A stretch of DNA of 64,000 bases from Hazenella coriacea (GCF_004341825.1 NZ_SMAG01000001.1:372001-436000); one strand, 5' to 3'. Shown: positions 39,465 through 47,334, counted from the first letter of the stretch. Numbers and translations: made by a program. Notes: generated by a model not told the origin, from the letters alone.

Positions 39465-39923
39465 TTAATCTCTCTTCTGAAAAACAGTAATTAACAGTTC
39501 TCCATCATCTTCTTCAAAAACCTCTACAATCACTTCGCGATCGGGGTACTGATGTTTAAATTTCAAAGACCAAAAATGTTCTAGAACTCTGCCTAACGTG
39601 ATTAACAATTCGTCTTGTTGATCATCTTCATTTTGAACATTTAAATGAAAAAAATCCCGCAACTGATACAAATTCATCATTTTTTCCATACACGTTGAAT
39701 CTCCATTACAACTTCTCTTCCAACCTTCAAAACGTCTTTGAGAAAATTGATCTTTTAAAAATAAACAACCTTCTAATTCAACGATTGCTGGACTAAAAAA
39801 TTTTGCAAATCCAAGTGCAGTTTGTATATCCGCTTTCATATTGACATAGCTCCACCAAGAGAAATGTTCTTCATTTACACGGCTCCATTCAGTAAATTCC
39901 TTAATCAACTGATCATCAAACAA
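39465..39923 (-). CDS. Acidic soluble protein, immunity-like, unrecognised
   Basis: 152 residues from TTG 39923, where GGTAGGTG stands 6 bases upstream (the frame opens at GTG 39932). No signal or membrane segment; acidic C-terminus VIVEVFEEDDGELLITVFQ. Size, charge and place between other immunity-like genes suggest a polymorphic-toxin immunity protein, but no family is recognised. Confidence 0.5.
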   Translation of the reverse strand: MFDDQLIKEFTEWSRVNEEHFSWWSYVNMKADIQTALGFAKFFSPAIVELEGCLFLKDQFSQRRFEGWKRSCNGDSTCMEKMMNLYQLRDFFHLNVQNEDDQQDELLITLGRVLEHFWSLKFKHQYPDREVIVEVFEEDDGELLITVFQKRD

Positions 39924-39984
39924 TACGATCACCTACCAACAAATTTGAAAAACTCATTTTTTGGTTCAGAAGTGACTTCATTTA

Positions 39985-40530
39985 TTACAAACTCTCTAGT
40001 ATCATTTCTTCTAACTGCTTTTCATCAGCAATGTAAGGATTTATAGTTAGTAGTCTAATCATGATTTCTGTAGTTTTCGAGAATGATCGTTGACTAGTGC
40101 CTACTTGCCCATAGGCACCCATGTGAAAATTCAGCTTACCACCTGAAAAAGTTTGAATGTCTAGTAAAGTTTCTTGGACACTACTTAAAATCGCTTCTCC
40201 ATATTCATAAGGGATCCCCATATAAACTTCATCTGATTGGAATGCAATATGATCTTCCAAGATTCTCCCTTCATCCAGACTAGTATTTATAGTTATTTCT
40301 ATAATTTCTCCATCATTAGGAGTAAAGTTAACTCCAAGAAATGCGTAATTGCTCACTTGGCGGGGGGAAAATAAAGTTTCCAATGCTAGATTACAAGGAC
40401 TTAATACCAATCCTTTTTCCACTGGTAAAGTTGAGTAAATCTGATCAATAACAGTGTAATTGATCCTTGGCATGTTTTTGACCCATAACCTTCCTTTACG
40501 ATAAGAACCTAAATTTTCTAACATAATCAT
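39985..40530 (-). CDS. Unrecognised soluble protein in the immunity-like row
   Basis: 181 residues from ATG 40530 with GGAGG 8 bases upstream; the frame is open to 40635. Mixed alpha/beta: INYTVIDQIYSTLPVEKGLV, NYAFLGVNFTPNDGEI, GIPYEYGEAILSSVQETLLD and GKLNFHMGAYGQVGTSQRSF. The last segments faintly recall the domain IV fold of elongation factor G, but that is weak. 61 bases ahead of the next gene, so possibly co-transcribed. Confidence 0.5.
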   Translation of the reverse strand: MIMLENLGSYRKGRLWVKNMPRINYTVIDQIYSTLPVEKGLVLSPCNLALETLFSPRQVSNYAFLGVNFTPNDGEIIEITINTSLDEGRILEDHIAFQSDEVYMGIPYEYGEAILSSVQETLLDIQTFSGGKLNFHMGAYGQVGTSQRSFSKTTEIMIRLLTINPYIADEKQLEEMILESL

Positions 40531-40722
40531 CAACCTAACCTCCGAAACTTTCTTTATACCTAAATTCGTAGAGTTATTGATTTTATACCATCTAGATAAA
40601 GGTTCACCATTTAAAACACGATTTGATTTTTTCATAAATAAATATAGTCATACCTGAAAAGAGATAAAGGAACCACTCTGAATTATCTACTGTGGCTGTT
40701 GATTGTTTAGAGTCATGTTTTT

Positions 40723-40761
40723 AGAAGCTATTCTAAGTAAGTACTACCCAAAATAGCTTCT
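40723..40761. other. Inverted repeat
   Basis: AGAAGCTATT / AATAGCTTCT, 10-bp perfect stem with a 19-base loop, no T-run on either side. In the 282-base gap between two minus-strand genes. Confidence 0.4.
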
Positions 40762-40812
40762 CATCTTTGATACCAGAAAAAACACTTAGACATATCCATT
40801 ATTGGCTTACAA

Positions 40813-41066
40813 TTATGAACTAACTGTAAATTGCATTGATAAAGTATAGGAGGTCAAATCCTTATATCCTTTGTAATCACCAAAGGTCTGTTTTATTCCA
40901 ATTTGTTTCTCTTCTGCTTTGGTAAAATGATGGTTGGTAACGAGCGCTTCAAACATTCTGGACATTGAAGATAGGACATATTTATATTCATAATATTCCC
41001 GCAACAACAAAGAAGTTGATCTTTCATTTTCTTTCTAGATAAAGAAAACGCGACTCTTCTCTCCAT
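40813..41066 (-). pseudogene. Small gene interrupted by a frameshift
   Basis: The only good ribosome site (AAAAGGAGATACTCAA) lies before ATG 41066, which opens a 57-codon frame (MERRVAFSLSRKKMKDQLL, then a Cys-rich tail of unnatural look ending at 40893). A second frame, 40813-41010, begins at TTG without ribosome site and reads REYYEYKYVLSSMSRMFEAL and on to LSMQFTVSS, which looks like true protein. A one-base insertion near 41007 would join them to about 83 residues. Either a broken gene or a sequencing error. No family recognised. Confidence 0.5.
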
Positions 41067-41105
41067 TTGAGTATCTCCTTTTATCTACATATTTTCTCCT
41101 CTGAT

Positions 41106-41405
41106 CTAAGTAAAAATATCAATTGTTTTGCCTGCTAAAACCTTAACTCCCTCGTCGATCTCCACTTGAATCAAATCAAGTATGGGGATTTGAATCTTCT
41201 TCCCCTCTGTAGTTTGGATCTCTACTAGACGAGTCCTTTGTTCGGGTTGAAGAACAACTTTGTAAGTAACATGACAATCAGCTTGTCCATTATTCTTCAG
41301 ACTGTCAGTTTCTTGTTGATCTAGTTGAATACTTGGATTACATTGGATCTCATACAAGAAACGTCGAACATGATGTTCTTCACCCGTTACCTCTATTCGA
41401 ATCAA
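41106..41405 (-). CDS. Hypothetical protein, 99 residues (DUF3970-like start)
   Basis: MIRIEVTGEEHHVRRFLYEI, an N-terminus like that of DUF3970 small proteins of mobile or accessory regions, then strands with CHVTYKVVLQPEQRTRLVEI and a final IDEGVKVLAGKTIDIFT. ATG start with GAGGGGATTC upstream. Divergent from the RRNPP-type regulator; no link to it can be shown. Confidence 0.5.
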   Translation of the reverse strand: MIRIEVTGEEHHVRRFLYEIQCNPSIQLDQQETDSLKNNGQADCHVTYKVVLQPEQRTRLVEIQTTEGKKIQIPILDLIQVEIDEGVKVLAGKTIDIFT

Positions 41406-41555
41406 TTTGAATGAATCCCCTCTCTCAGTAAAATTTCAAGAAGCTTTGTAGTTATATTGTATAACCTAGATGACCATTTTTTCAACGAATAGGAATTTTT
41501 ATTTTATTATGGACTTTTCTAAGATCAGATTATAAGATATGCCTAAATAAATCGT

Positions 41556-41587
41556 TATCTGACTATACAGATATTTTTTCTTATAAC
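41556..41587 (+). promoter_or_regulatory. Palindromic operator and -10 upstream of the HTH-TPR gene
   Basis: Perfect inverted repeat TATCTG-N6-CAGATA (41556-41573) ends 8 bases before a TATAAC -10 (41582-41587), so a bound dimer would cover the -35 region. Probable autoregulatory site of the regulator that starts at 41621. Confidence 0.5.
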
Positions 41588-41620
41588 ATTTTTACAAAAA
41601 ACATGAACTAAGGGAAAGGA

Positions 41621-42940
41621 ATGACGATCATGGATTTAATCACAATTGGTCAGCTTCTTCGAAAACGTAGAAAAGATTTACGTAAGAAGATGGAGGACTT
41701 AGCAGATGGTCACATTTCGACCTCTACCATTAGCAATATTGAAAGAGGGCTTCCCAATGTGAACCCCAACAAAGTCACTTATTATGCGGAGAAACTAAAT
41801 GTAGAGCTAGAAGATTTACCGAATCTGGTTAACGAGTCTCGGAAAGAGGCCCAAAAGGTAGATTCAATCTTACATTCAGTTCAAAGCTTATTAGTTTCTA
41901 ATCCTGATGAAGTATTAAAAAGACTAAATTCACTTACGATTAGCCCGTCATCTCCTAGTCACTGTACTAAACTTTATTTATTAGGCCGTTATCATCAGAT
42001 TGCAGAAAAAGACCTAGAAACGGCACACAATCTTTTCTTAGAAGCGATTCGTACTATAGATAGATTTTCAACCATGACAAAGACCAATATTAAAGCAGCA
42101 TGCTACTATGAATTGGCTAGAGTTTTTTATTATCAAAACGAGATGGAGAATGCTCTACACACTTGTTTGAAGGGAATTGACTCATTTGTATCGAACGGTG
42201 AGAGAAGTTATTTAATCCACTCTTTAAAGGTTAGTAAAGCAATTTATTTAGAAAATCTAGAGCGGTATGATGAGGCCTTAAATACCTTAGATGAACTTTG
42301 GGTAGATTTAAATGATATTAAAAATTTGTTTGTGATCCTCAACATGCATGAAGTAAAAGCAAAAATCTTAATGAATAAAAAAATGTATACAGAAGCGATC
42401 CAAATCGCAACGGATGGGATTGAGATTGCAAGAATTAACCGGTTCCATGAGCGAATATTTGAATTATGGACAATCCTCGGTGTGATTCATATGCGAACCA
42501 ATGATTTGGATGAAGCAGAAAATTGTTTACTTACTGCCCTAGCACTAGATAACAAGATCGATAATGAGTATCTATTTATCCGACCTCATACACAGTTGGG
42601 ACTATTGTATATGAAGCAAGAACAATGGGAAGAAGCTTTTCAAACCTTGGATAAAGCGGTTCGACTAGGAGCCAAAACCAATGATGCCAAACGGCATGTC
42701 CTCGCCCTAATCGTACTTGGCGATTGGTACCGATTGAGAGAGCAGTATTCAGAAGCTGTTCAGACTTACCAAAAAGCTTTGGAACTAGCTAGAAGACATG
42801 ACTTTAAGAAACAACAGTATGAATCTTTATTTGAATTGAGTAGATGTTGGAAACAGATTGATGAGGTGGAATTTTCGAAGTCTGTTGCAAATTTGTTTGA
42901 GATTGAATTACAATTACATCATGAAAGGATTATTCCTTGA
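41621..42940 (+). CDS. RRNPP-type HTH-TPR regulator (peptide-sensing candidate)
   Basis: 439 residues. HTH (XRE type) at about 8-65 with IGQLLRKRRKDLRKKMEDLADGHISTSTISNIERG (split by memory); from about 75 to the end a superhelix of TPR-like repeats, for example LARVFYYQNEMENALHTCLKG, TILGVIHMRTNDLDEAENCL, THLGLLYMKQEQWEEAFQTLD-like and VLGDWYRLREQYSEAVQTYQ. This is the build of PlcR, NprR, PrgX and Rap-like receptors that bind imported oligopeptides. A 19-codon peptide gene follows after 20 bases, strengthening the peptide-receptor reading. Start ATG with AAGGG 6 bases away. Confidence 0.85.
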   Translation: MTIMDLITIGQLLRKRRKDLRKKMEDLADGHISTSTISNIERGLPNVNPNKVTYYAEKLNVELEDLPNLVNESRKEAQKVDSILHSVQSLLVSNPDEVLKRLNSLTISPSSPSHCTKLYLLGRYHQIAEKDLETAHNLFLEAIRTIDRFSTMTKTNIKAACYYELARVFYYQNEMENALHTCLKGIDSFVSNGERSYLIHSLKVSKAIYLENLERYDEALNTLDELWVDLNDIKNLFVILNMHEVKAKILMNKKMYTEAIQIATDGIEIARINRFHERIFELWTILGVIHMRTNDLDEAENCLLTALALDNKIDNEYLFIRPHTQLGLLYMKQEQWEEAFQTLDKAVRLGAKTNDAKRHVLALIVLGDWYRLREQYSEAVQTYQKALELARRHDFKKQQYESLFELSRCWKQIDEVEFSKSVANLFEIELQLHHERIIP

Positions 42941-42960
42941 ATTTTAAGGAGGTGTTCATC

Positions 42961-43020
42961 ATGATATCATTCCATCCAAATCAACAAATTTATGTCAGCG
43001 ATCCTCCACCAGAAAGCTAA
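42961..43020 (+). CDS. 19-residue peptide, candidate signal of the adjacent receptor
   Basis: MISFHPNQQIYVSDPPPES, closed by TAA. AAGGAGGTG, a perfect anti-16S match, lies 7 bases before the ATG, and the ORF starts 20 bases after the receptor stop. No signal peptide; a terminator follows 15 bases later. A paralogue at 43547 keeps the length, the SF-PNQ start and the VSDP-PES end, which argues for selection on the peptide. Whether it is exported or acts inside is unknown. Confidence 0.75.
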   Translation: MISFHPNQQIYVSDPPPES

Positions 43021-43035
43021 TCAAATGAAAACCAA

Positions 43036-43071
43036 AATAAAACTAGTCCATATTGATAGACTAGTTTTATT
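43036..43071 (+). terminator. Terminator of the receptor-peptide cassette
   Basis: Thirteen-base perfect stem AATAAAACTAGTC / GACTAGTTTTATT with a 10-base loop; T-rich right arm. Confidence 0.75.
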
Positions 43072-43090
43072 ATTCAATATGCGAGAAAAG

Positions 43091-43129
43091 GGGTGCTACA
43101 CGGTTTGATATCTGTAGCACCCTTCTAAG
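43091..43129 (+). terminator. Second terminator-like hairpin
   Basis: GGGTGCTACA / TGTAGCACCC with a 12-base loop, then TTCTAAGTTTT. Between the cassette and the minus-strand ORF. Confidence 0.6.
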
Positions 43130-43174
43130 TTTTCTATCACTTAGTTCTCAGTTAAGTTTTGTCAAACACACTCT

Positions 43175-43477
43175 CTATGATGAAGCAAAATATTCAATCC
43201 ACAAATTGGATATAAAGGATTTAGAGTCATCAGTTAACTGGGCTACCCTATCATTCGGAACATTACGAAATTGCGATAAAGCATAAATCATCTCAGCTTG
43301 AACTAATTTAATAAATGGACCAACCACTCCACCATGGATAAAGTTAACAGAGTTCCCATCATTACAGAGGAAAAATGCATTTCCATTTACTTTAACTTGG
43401 GCGATTTTACTATGAGTATGTTTTGGGTTGAATAAATATTGAGAACATATGGACTTAGTTTTCAAAGTCTGTTGCAA
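43175..43477 (-). CDS. Hypothetical ORF, probably 5'-truncated
   Basis: 100 codons; the frame opens at TTG inside the receptor remnant on the other strand, so its true start is probably lost and the conserved part likely begins near codon 12 (YLFNPKHTHSKIAQVKVNGN). Rest: FFLCNDGNSVNFIHGGVVGP and a helical end. No ribosome site. Not recognised. It may have been inserted between cassettes 1 and 2. Confidence 0.3.
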   Translation of the reverse strand: MQQTLKTKSICSQYLFNPKHTHSKIAQVKVNGNAFFLCNDGNSVNFIHGGVVGPFIKLVQAEMIYALSQFRNVPNDRVAQLTDDSKSFISNLWIEYFASS

Positions 43478-43527
43478 ATTTGTTTGAGACTGAATTACAA
43501 TTACATCAAGATCGGGTTGGACGATGA
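43459..43527 (+). pseudogene. Remnant of a second HTH-TPR receptor (last 22 codons)
   Basis: FSKSVANLFETELQLHQDRV, nearly the same as the intact receptor end FSKSVANLFEIELQLHHERI, and very similar at DNA level. Everything upstream of 43459 is unrelated. It is followed, as in cassette 1, by a ribosome site and a peptide gene. Confidence 0.8.
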
Positions 43528-43546
43528 ATCTAGGGAGGTGTTCACC

Positions 43547-43606
43547 ATGTTATCATTCCTTCCAAATCAAAAAGTTCAAGTAAGCGATCCTCAGCCAGAA
43601 AGCTAA
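43547..43606 (+). CDS. 19-residue peptide, paralogue of the one at 42961
   Basis: MLSFLPNQKVQVSDPQPES. GGGAGGTG lies 6 bases before the ATG. Thirteen of 19 residues are shared with the first peptide; changes are at positions 2, 5, 9, 10, 11 and 16. Its own receptor is reduced to a tail. Downstream sequence TCAAATGAAAA is also shared, so the duplication included it. Confidence 0.7.
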   Translation: MLSFLPNQKVQVSDPQPES

Positions 43607-43665
43607 TCAAATGAAAATCAAAAAAGGAATAAAATGTTACAATGATGTTGGGAAGGAGTTAAAAT

Positions 43666-43869
43666 ATGAAGATAATGCTTCCGTCTTTATTAGCCTATTT
43701 GATTGTTTGTGTAATAGCAGTCTTAGTTCCTAGTTCTGAAGGTTATAATACAATAGTTTGGAAATTATTAGTTGGGCAAATCTATGCTATACCAACTTTA
43801 TTAATTGTTACTCTGATTTCATATTATATTAATAAGAAGATATCGAGAAATAAGATCGGGAGCTCCTAA
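43666..43869 (+). CDS. Small membrane protein, 67 residues
   Basis: Two membrane segments (about 5-22 and 32-54) and a basic C-terminus KKISRNKIGSS, ATG behind GGGAAGGAG. Lies 59 bases after the second peptide gene, same strand. No family recognised; a link to peptide export or immunity is speculation. Confidence 0.55.
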   Translation: MKIMLPSLLAYLIVCVIAVLVPSSEGYNTIVWKLLVGQIYAIPTLLIVTLISYYINKKISRNKIGSS

Positions 43870-44020
43870 TAACTGGACCCCCTACTTTAGTGTGAAGTAT
43901 CAACATTTTACCGATCAGTTTCTTCATTTTACATTCCTCAATTTTCTTCCAACTGACTTCATGATCTTCTTCAATCACCGGAACATAAAACTTGAAAATT
44001 CCAACTGTATTGTCAATGAG
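43829..44020 (-). pseudogene. Coding remnant, unrecognised
   Basis: A frame without start reads DNTVGIFKFYVPVIEEDHEV, SWKKIEECKMKKLIGKM and LILHTKVGGPV on the minus strand. Composition looks like protein, but there is no start or ribosome site. It is wedged against receptor remnant 3. GGGGGTCCAGTT at its end recalls IS termini, weakly. Confidence 0.3.
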
Positions 44021-44066
44021 TTTTCAATTGAATTACAATTAAACCATGAAAGGGTATTCTTTTGAA
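44019..44066 (+). pseudogene. Remnant of a third receptor tail
   Basis: EFSIELQLNHERVFF then TGA, matching the receptor end FEIELQLHHERIIP. The following ATCTAG-TAGG-TTTTTCATTATG aligns with the ribosome-site region of cassette 2 (ATCTAG-GGAGG-TGTTCACCATG) but the site is ruined and no SF-PNQ peptide follows. Confidence 0.65.
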
Positions 44067-44106
44067 TCTAGTAGGTTTTTCATTATGAAGGAAGGAGTTA
44101 AACACC

Positions 44107-44856
44107 ATGAATGTGTCTACCTATCTTAACCTGATTGGGATCCAATCGGTGGGGCGTCCTGATCAATCAGTACTGTCTCTCCTTCAAGAAAATCATTTGC
44201 TTCATGTTCCATTTGAAAACTTGGATATCTCCCTCCAACGACCGATTCGTTTGTCGTTGCCTGATTTATATGAAAAAATCGTTGGGCAACGTCGTGGGGG
44301 TTTTTGCTATGAATTGAACGGGTTGTTCGACTGGCTTCTTCGAGAAAGTGGCTTTATTACATCACTGATCTCTGCACGTGTACGAAGAAAGGACAGTTCA
44401 TTCGGTCCAGAATTCGATCATTTAGCTTTGTTGGTTCATTTGGATCAACCCTATTTGGTAGACGTGGGTTTTGGTGATAGTTGTCGCCATCCACTACCGT
44501 TGACAGGGGAAGAAATAGAAGACATCAGTGGTCGTTATCGAGTCATCTCGGACCATGTTCCAGAAGAATATGTTTTACAAAAACAAATAGAGGGGGATTG
44601 GATTTCAGAACTTCGCTTTACTACACATCCCTATGAGTTGCAAGCATTCACCCCTATGTGTGAATACCACCAAACATCTCCAGCATCTTCCTTTACACAG
44701 AGAAAGGTCTGCACGATCGCCACCCCAGAGGGTAGAGTCACACTCACTCAAGATTTTATGACGATCACTCGAGGCGAACAAAAACAAAAATCACCCATCT
44801 TATCTGAGTCACAATTTCACGAAGAGCTTCAGCACCTTTTTGGGATCACATTGTAA
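44107..44856 (+). CDS. nat: Arylamine N-acetyltransferase
   Basis: 249 residues. Catalytic triad visible: Cys in RRGGFCYELNGLF (about residue 68), His in FDHLALLV (about 105), Asp in PYLVDVGFGD (about 120). LHVPFENLDISL near the start is also a NAT signature. It transfers acetyl from acetyl-CoA to arylamines or hydrazines, a detoxification reaction. ATG with GAAGGAAGGAG upstream. The promoter region is the decayed third cassette. Confidence 0.95.
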   Translation: MNVSTYLNLIGIQSVGRPDQSVLSLLQENHLLHVPFENLDISLQRPIRLSLPDLYEKIVGQRRGGFCYELNGLFDWLLRESGFITSLISARVRRKDSSFGPEFDHLALLVHLDQPYLVDVGFGDSCRHPLPLTGEEIEDISGRYRVISDHVPEEYVLQKQIEGDWISELRFTTHPYELQAFTPMCEYHQTSPASSFTQRKVCTIATPEGRVTLTQDFMTITRGEQKQKSPILSESQFHEELQHLFGITL

Positions 44857-44885
44857 CTAGTGTGTTAAATCAGCCGGTCCACTTA

Positions 44886-44927
44886 TAAAAAAGCTCCTAC
44901 CTTGTGGTATATACACAAAGTAAGAGC
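44886..44927 (-). terminator. Terminator of ytkL
   Basis: Fourteen-base stem (two mismatches) followed on the minus strand by TTTTTTAT; lies between convergent nat and ytkL. Confidence 0.8.
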
Positions 44928-44981
44928 CTTATTATGTTTCCTTCCGGTCTTGATTGGAACCATGATCACCTGTTCTGATTA

Positions 44982-45671
44982 CTAGAAAGTTAACTTTTCT
45001 CCAACTTTCATGTAAGTGCCTTTGATTCCTTTTTCCTGTACAGCTTGGACAAAAGCCTTTCCATCTTGGCGGATCAGTGGGAACGTATTAAAATGCATTG
45101 GAATAACATGTTTGGCTTGTAACCATTCAGCGGCAAGTAGAGCTTCTTCAGGCCCCATGGTGTAATTATCTCCGATTGGAAGCAATGCCAAATCAATGGG
45201 TTTATTTAAGTTGATCCATTTCATATCAGAAAATAGAGCTGTATCGCCTGCATGATAAATGGTCTTGCCATCGATGGTTAGCAAATAACCTGCGGGATGT
45301 CCCATGTAAACGATTTGATTCCCCTCTGCTTCATAGCCACTTCCATGATAAGCAAGTGTCATTTTCACATGCCCAAAGTCAAAGGAATAACCTCCTCCAA
45401 CTCCCATTCCATGGACTTTAGAGACACCTCTCCCCCCTAGCCAAACGGATAGTTCGTGTGGAGCGATGACTGTTGCATCATTTTGTTTTGCGATCTCCTC
45501 TGTATCGCCGACATGATCCCCATGACCATGAGTGACAAGAATATAATCAACTTTGATATCCTCTGGTTTGCTGATAGCGACAGGATTGCCAGAGAGAAAA
45601 GGGTCAATGATCAGACGTGTCCCTTTATGTTTAAGTTCAAAACATGAATGACCATGATATGTAATTTTCAT
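44982..45671 (-). CDS. ytkL: UPF0173 metal-dependent hydrolase YtkL
   Basis: 229 residues, metallo-beta-lactamase fold: FELKHKGTRLIIDPFLSGNP, the zinc motif VTHGHGDHVGD, GGGYSFDFGHVKM, YHAGDTALFSDM and VIPMHFNTFPLI. The UPF0173 family has no firm substrate. Typical length. ATG follows GGAGG. Monocistronic. Confidence 0.95.
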   Translation of the reverse strand: MKITYHGHSCFELKHKGTRLIIDPFLSGNPVAISKPEDIKVDYILVTHGHGDHVGDTEEIAKQNDATVIAPHELSVWLGGRGVSKVHGMGVGGGYSFDFGHVKMTLAYHGSGYEAEGNQIVYMGHPAGYLLTIDGKTIYHAGDTALFSDMKWINLNKPIDLALLPIGDNYTMGPEEALLAAEWLQAKHVIPMHFNTFPLIRQDGKAFVQAVQEKGIKGTYMKVGEKLTF

Positions 45672-45823
45672 CTTTAAAACCTCCAGATCATAGGTAGAAT
45701 CAAGCTCTATTGTCCTTAGTTACCATTTACATACTTTCGATGTTTTCCGATTCTTAGAGACAATTATACCAAAAGTTAAAATTAGAAGCATCGCAAATCC
45801 GCTGTTGCCTAGCCCTTTTTTAT

Positions 45824-45851
45824 CACCTAGTCAAACATGCCTACATACCAT
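45824..45851 (+). promoter_or_regulatory. Weak sigma-K-like promoter before the ATP-grasp cluster
   Basis: CACC, 16 bases, CATACCAT. This fits the AC / CATA-N3-T part of mother-cell sigma-K promoters except the last base. About 32 bases before the first ATP-grasp gene. Confidence 0.25.
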
Positions 45852-45882
45852 GAAGTAGCATTTCTGGCGGAAGGGGATTATT

Positions 45883-47334
45883 ATGGGGCGGTCACGAATT
45901 CAAATTCAAATATTACCTGAACGCCATTTTCCTGAGAAGGTCAATCTGGTGATGAGTAAGTCACTAGCACAAAAATTAGGGATTCGTACCCAACCATTTT
46001 GGGTTACTTATGGCTCCGCTACGAGTACGGGAGTCCTTGCCCTTCACTCTAATCAGAGCAGTCTGATCCGCATGAGCAATCAATTAGCCTCTCACTTACT
46101 AATGACCAACCAAACTTCCATCTATGCTCATTTTGACCCCTATCTCCCCCGTTTGCGATTGGGCCCTCTACTTGGCGTTTTAATCAATACAGATCTTCAA
46201 ATTAAGGGAAATCAAGATCACAACTTTGGAATCATGACCAAATTCCTTGATGAATGTGCAGTAGCAGGGCAATCCCAAGGTGTTCGGATCGCTGTTTTTG
46301 AACCGGATCACATTCACCTCAATACCCAATCCATTCGCTGTTGGGTGAAAGAAAAAGGGAAATGGGTACAACAAATCATTCCGTTCCCCGATGTTATTTA
46401 CAATCGAATTACATCACGAAGAGTTGAACAACAGGCAATACTTCAGCAAAAGTTGGATCACCTCAAACGCGTGTATCACATTCCTATCTTTAATGAAAAA
46501 TTTCTCAATAAATACCAAGTTCATAAAATTCTTCTTCAAGATGAATATGTAAGTAAGATGCTACCTGACACAGTTCCTTTTTCAATCCTTGATCTCAAGA
46601 AAATGGTAAAAAAACATCCTGTCCTCTATGTGAAACCTAATAACGGAAGTCTGGGAAGTGGAATCATCCGAATCACAAAAGCTCCAGCGAAATGGATTAT
46701 GCAATCAGCCACACCCAATGGAACATTAACTCGAACCACCAAGAATTTAACAGAGCTCACTCAATTGTTAAAAAAACGGATTGGCAAACAAACTTATCTC
46801 ATTCAACAGGGATTACAATTGATTCGATATGATCAACGACAAGTTGACTTTCGTGTATTGGCGCAAAAAAACAGACATGGTAGATGGCATATCACCTCAA
46901 GTGTAGGTCGGATTGCCAATGACCAACATATTGTCTCTAATCTTGCTAGTGGGGGAACAGTTCGAAAAGCTAATGATGTGCTCAATGATCTCAAAAACAT
47001 TCCTAACAAGCCAACAGTCCAACAACTACGAAAAACTGCATTAGATATTTGTAATGCTTTTGAAAAGTTAACTGAAGGACAACATTATGCTGAATTGGGC
47101 ATTGACCTAGCCATCGACCAAACAGGGAAGATTTGGCTTATCGAAATCAATTCAAAACCTTCAAAAACTGATGACTCAGTCATTAGTCCCACAATCCTGA
47201 TTCGTCCATCTGTCACCCAATTAATGAACTACGTTTCCTATCTCTTCCATAAGGATCAACAAAAGAGTCATTCTCCTCCTACATCTACACCAACTCCTAT
47301 TTTATATAAAACTCGGGGGAGGAAGAGCAAATGA
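45883..47334 (+). CDS. YheC/YheD-like ATP-grasp protein 1 (spore-coat type)
   Basis: 483 residues. N-terminal beta domain (1-100, FPEKVNLVMSKSLAQKLGIR, LGPLLGVLIN at its end), then the YheC/D core with VIYNRITSRRVEQQA, and an ATP-grasp domain: LYVKPNNGSLGSGIIRI (glycine loop), DFRVLAQKN, and AELGIDLAIDQTGKIWLIEINSKP with the Glu-x-Asn-x-Lys metal site. The tail is Pro/Ser-rich. B. subtilis YheC and YheD are spore-coat-associated; the ligated substrate is unknown. Stop overlaps the next ATG (ATGA). Confidence 0.9.
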   Translation: MGRSRIQIQILPERHFPEKVNLVMSKSLAQKLGIRTQPFWVTYGSATSTGVLALHSNQSSLIRMSNQLASHLLMTNQTSIYAHFDPYLPRLRLGPLLGVLINTDLQIKGNQDHNFGIMTKFLDECAVAGQSQGVRIAVFEPDHIHLNTQSIRCWVKEKGKWVQQIIPFPDVIYNRITSRRVEQQAILQQKLDHLKRVYHIPIFNEKFLNKYQVHKILLQDEYVSKMLPDTVPFSILDLKKMVKKHPVLYVKPNNGSLGSGIIRITKAPAKWIMQSATPNGTLTRTTKNLTELTQLLKKRIGKQTYLIQQGLQLIRYDQRQVDFRVLAQKNRHGRWHITSSVGRIANDQHIVSNLASGGTVRKANDVLNDLKNIPNKPTVQQLRKTALDICNAFEKLTEGQHYAELGIDLAIDQTGKIWLIEINSKPSKTDDSVISPTILIRPSVTQLMNYVSYLFHKDQQKSHSPPTSTPTPILYKTRGRKSK

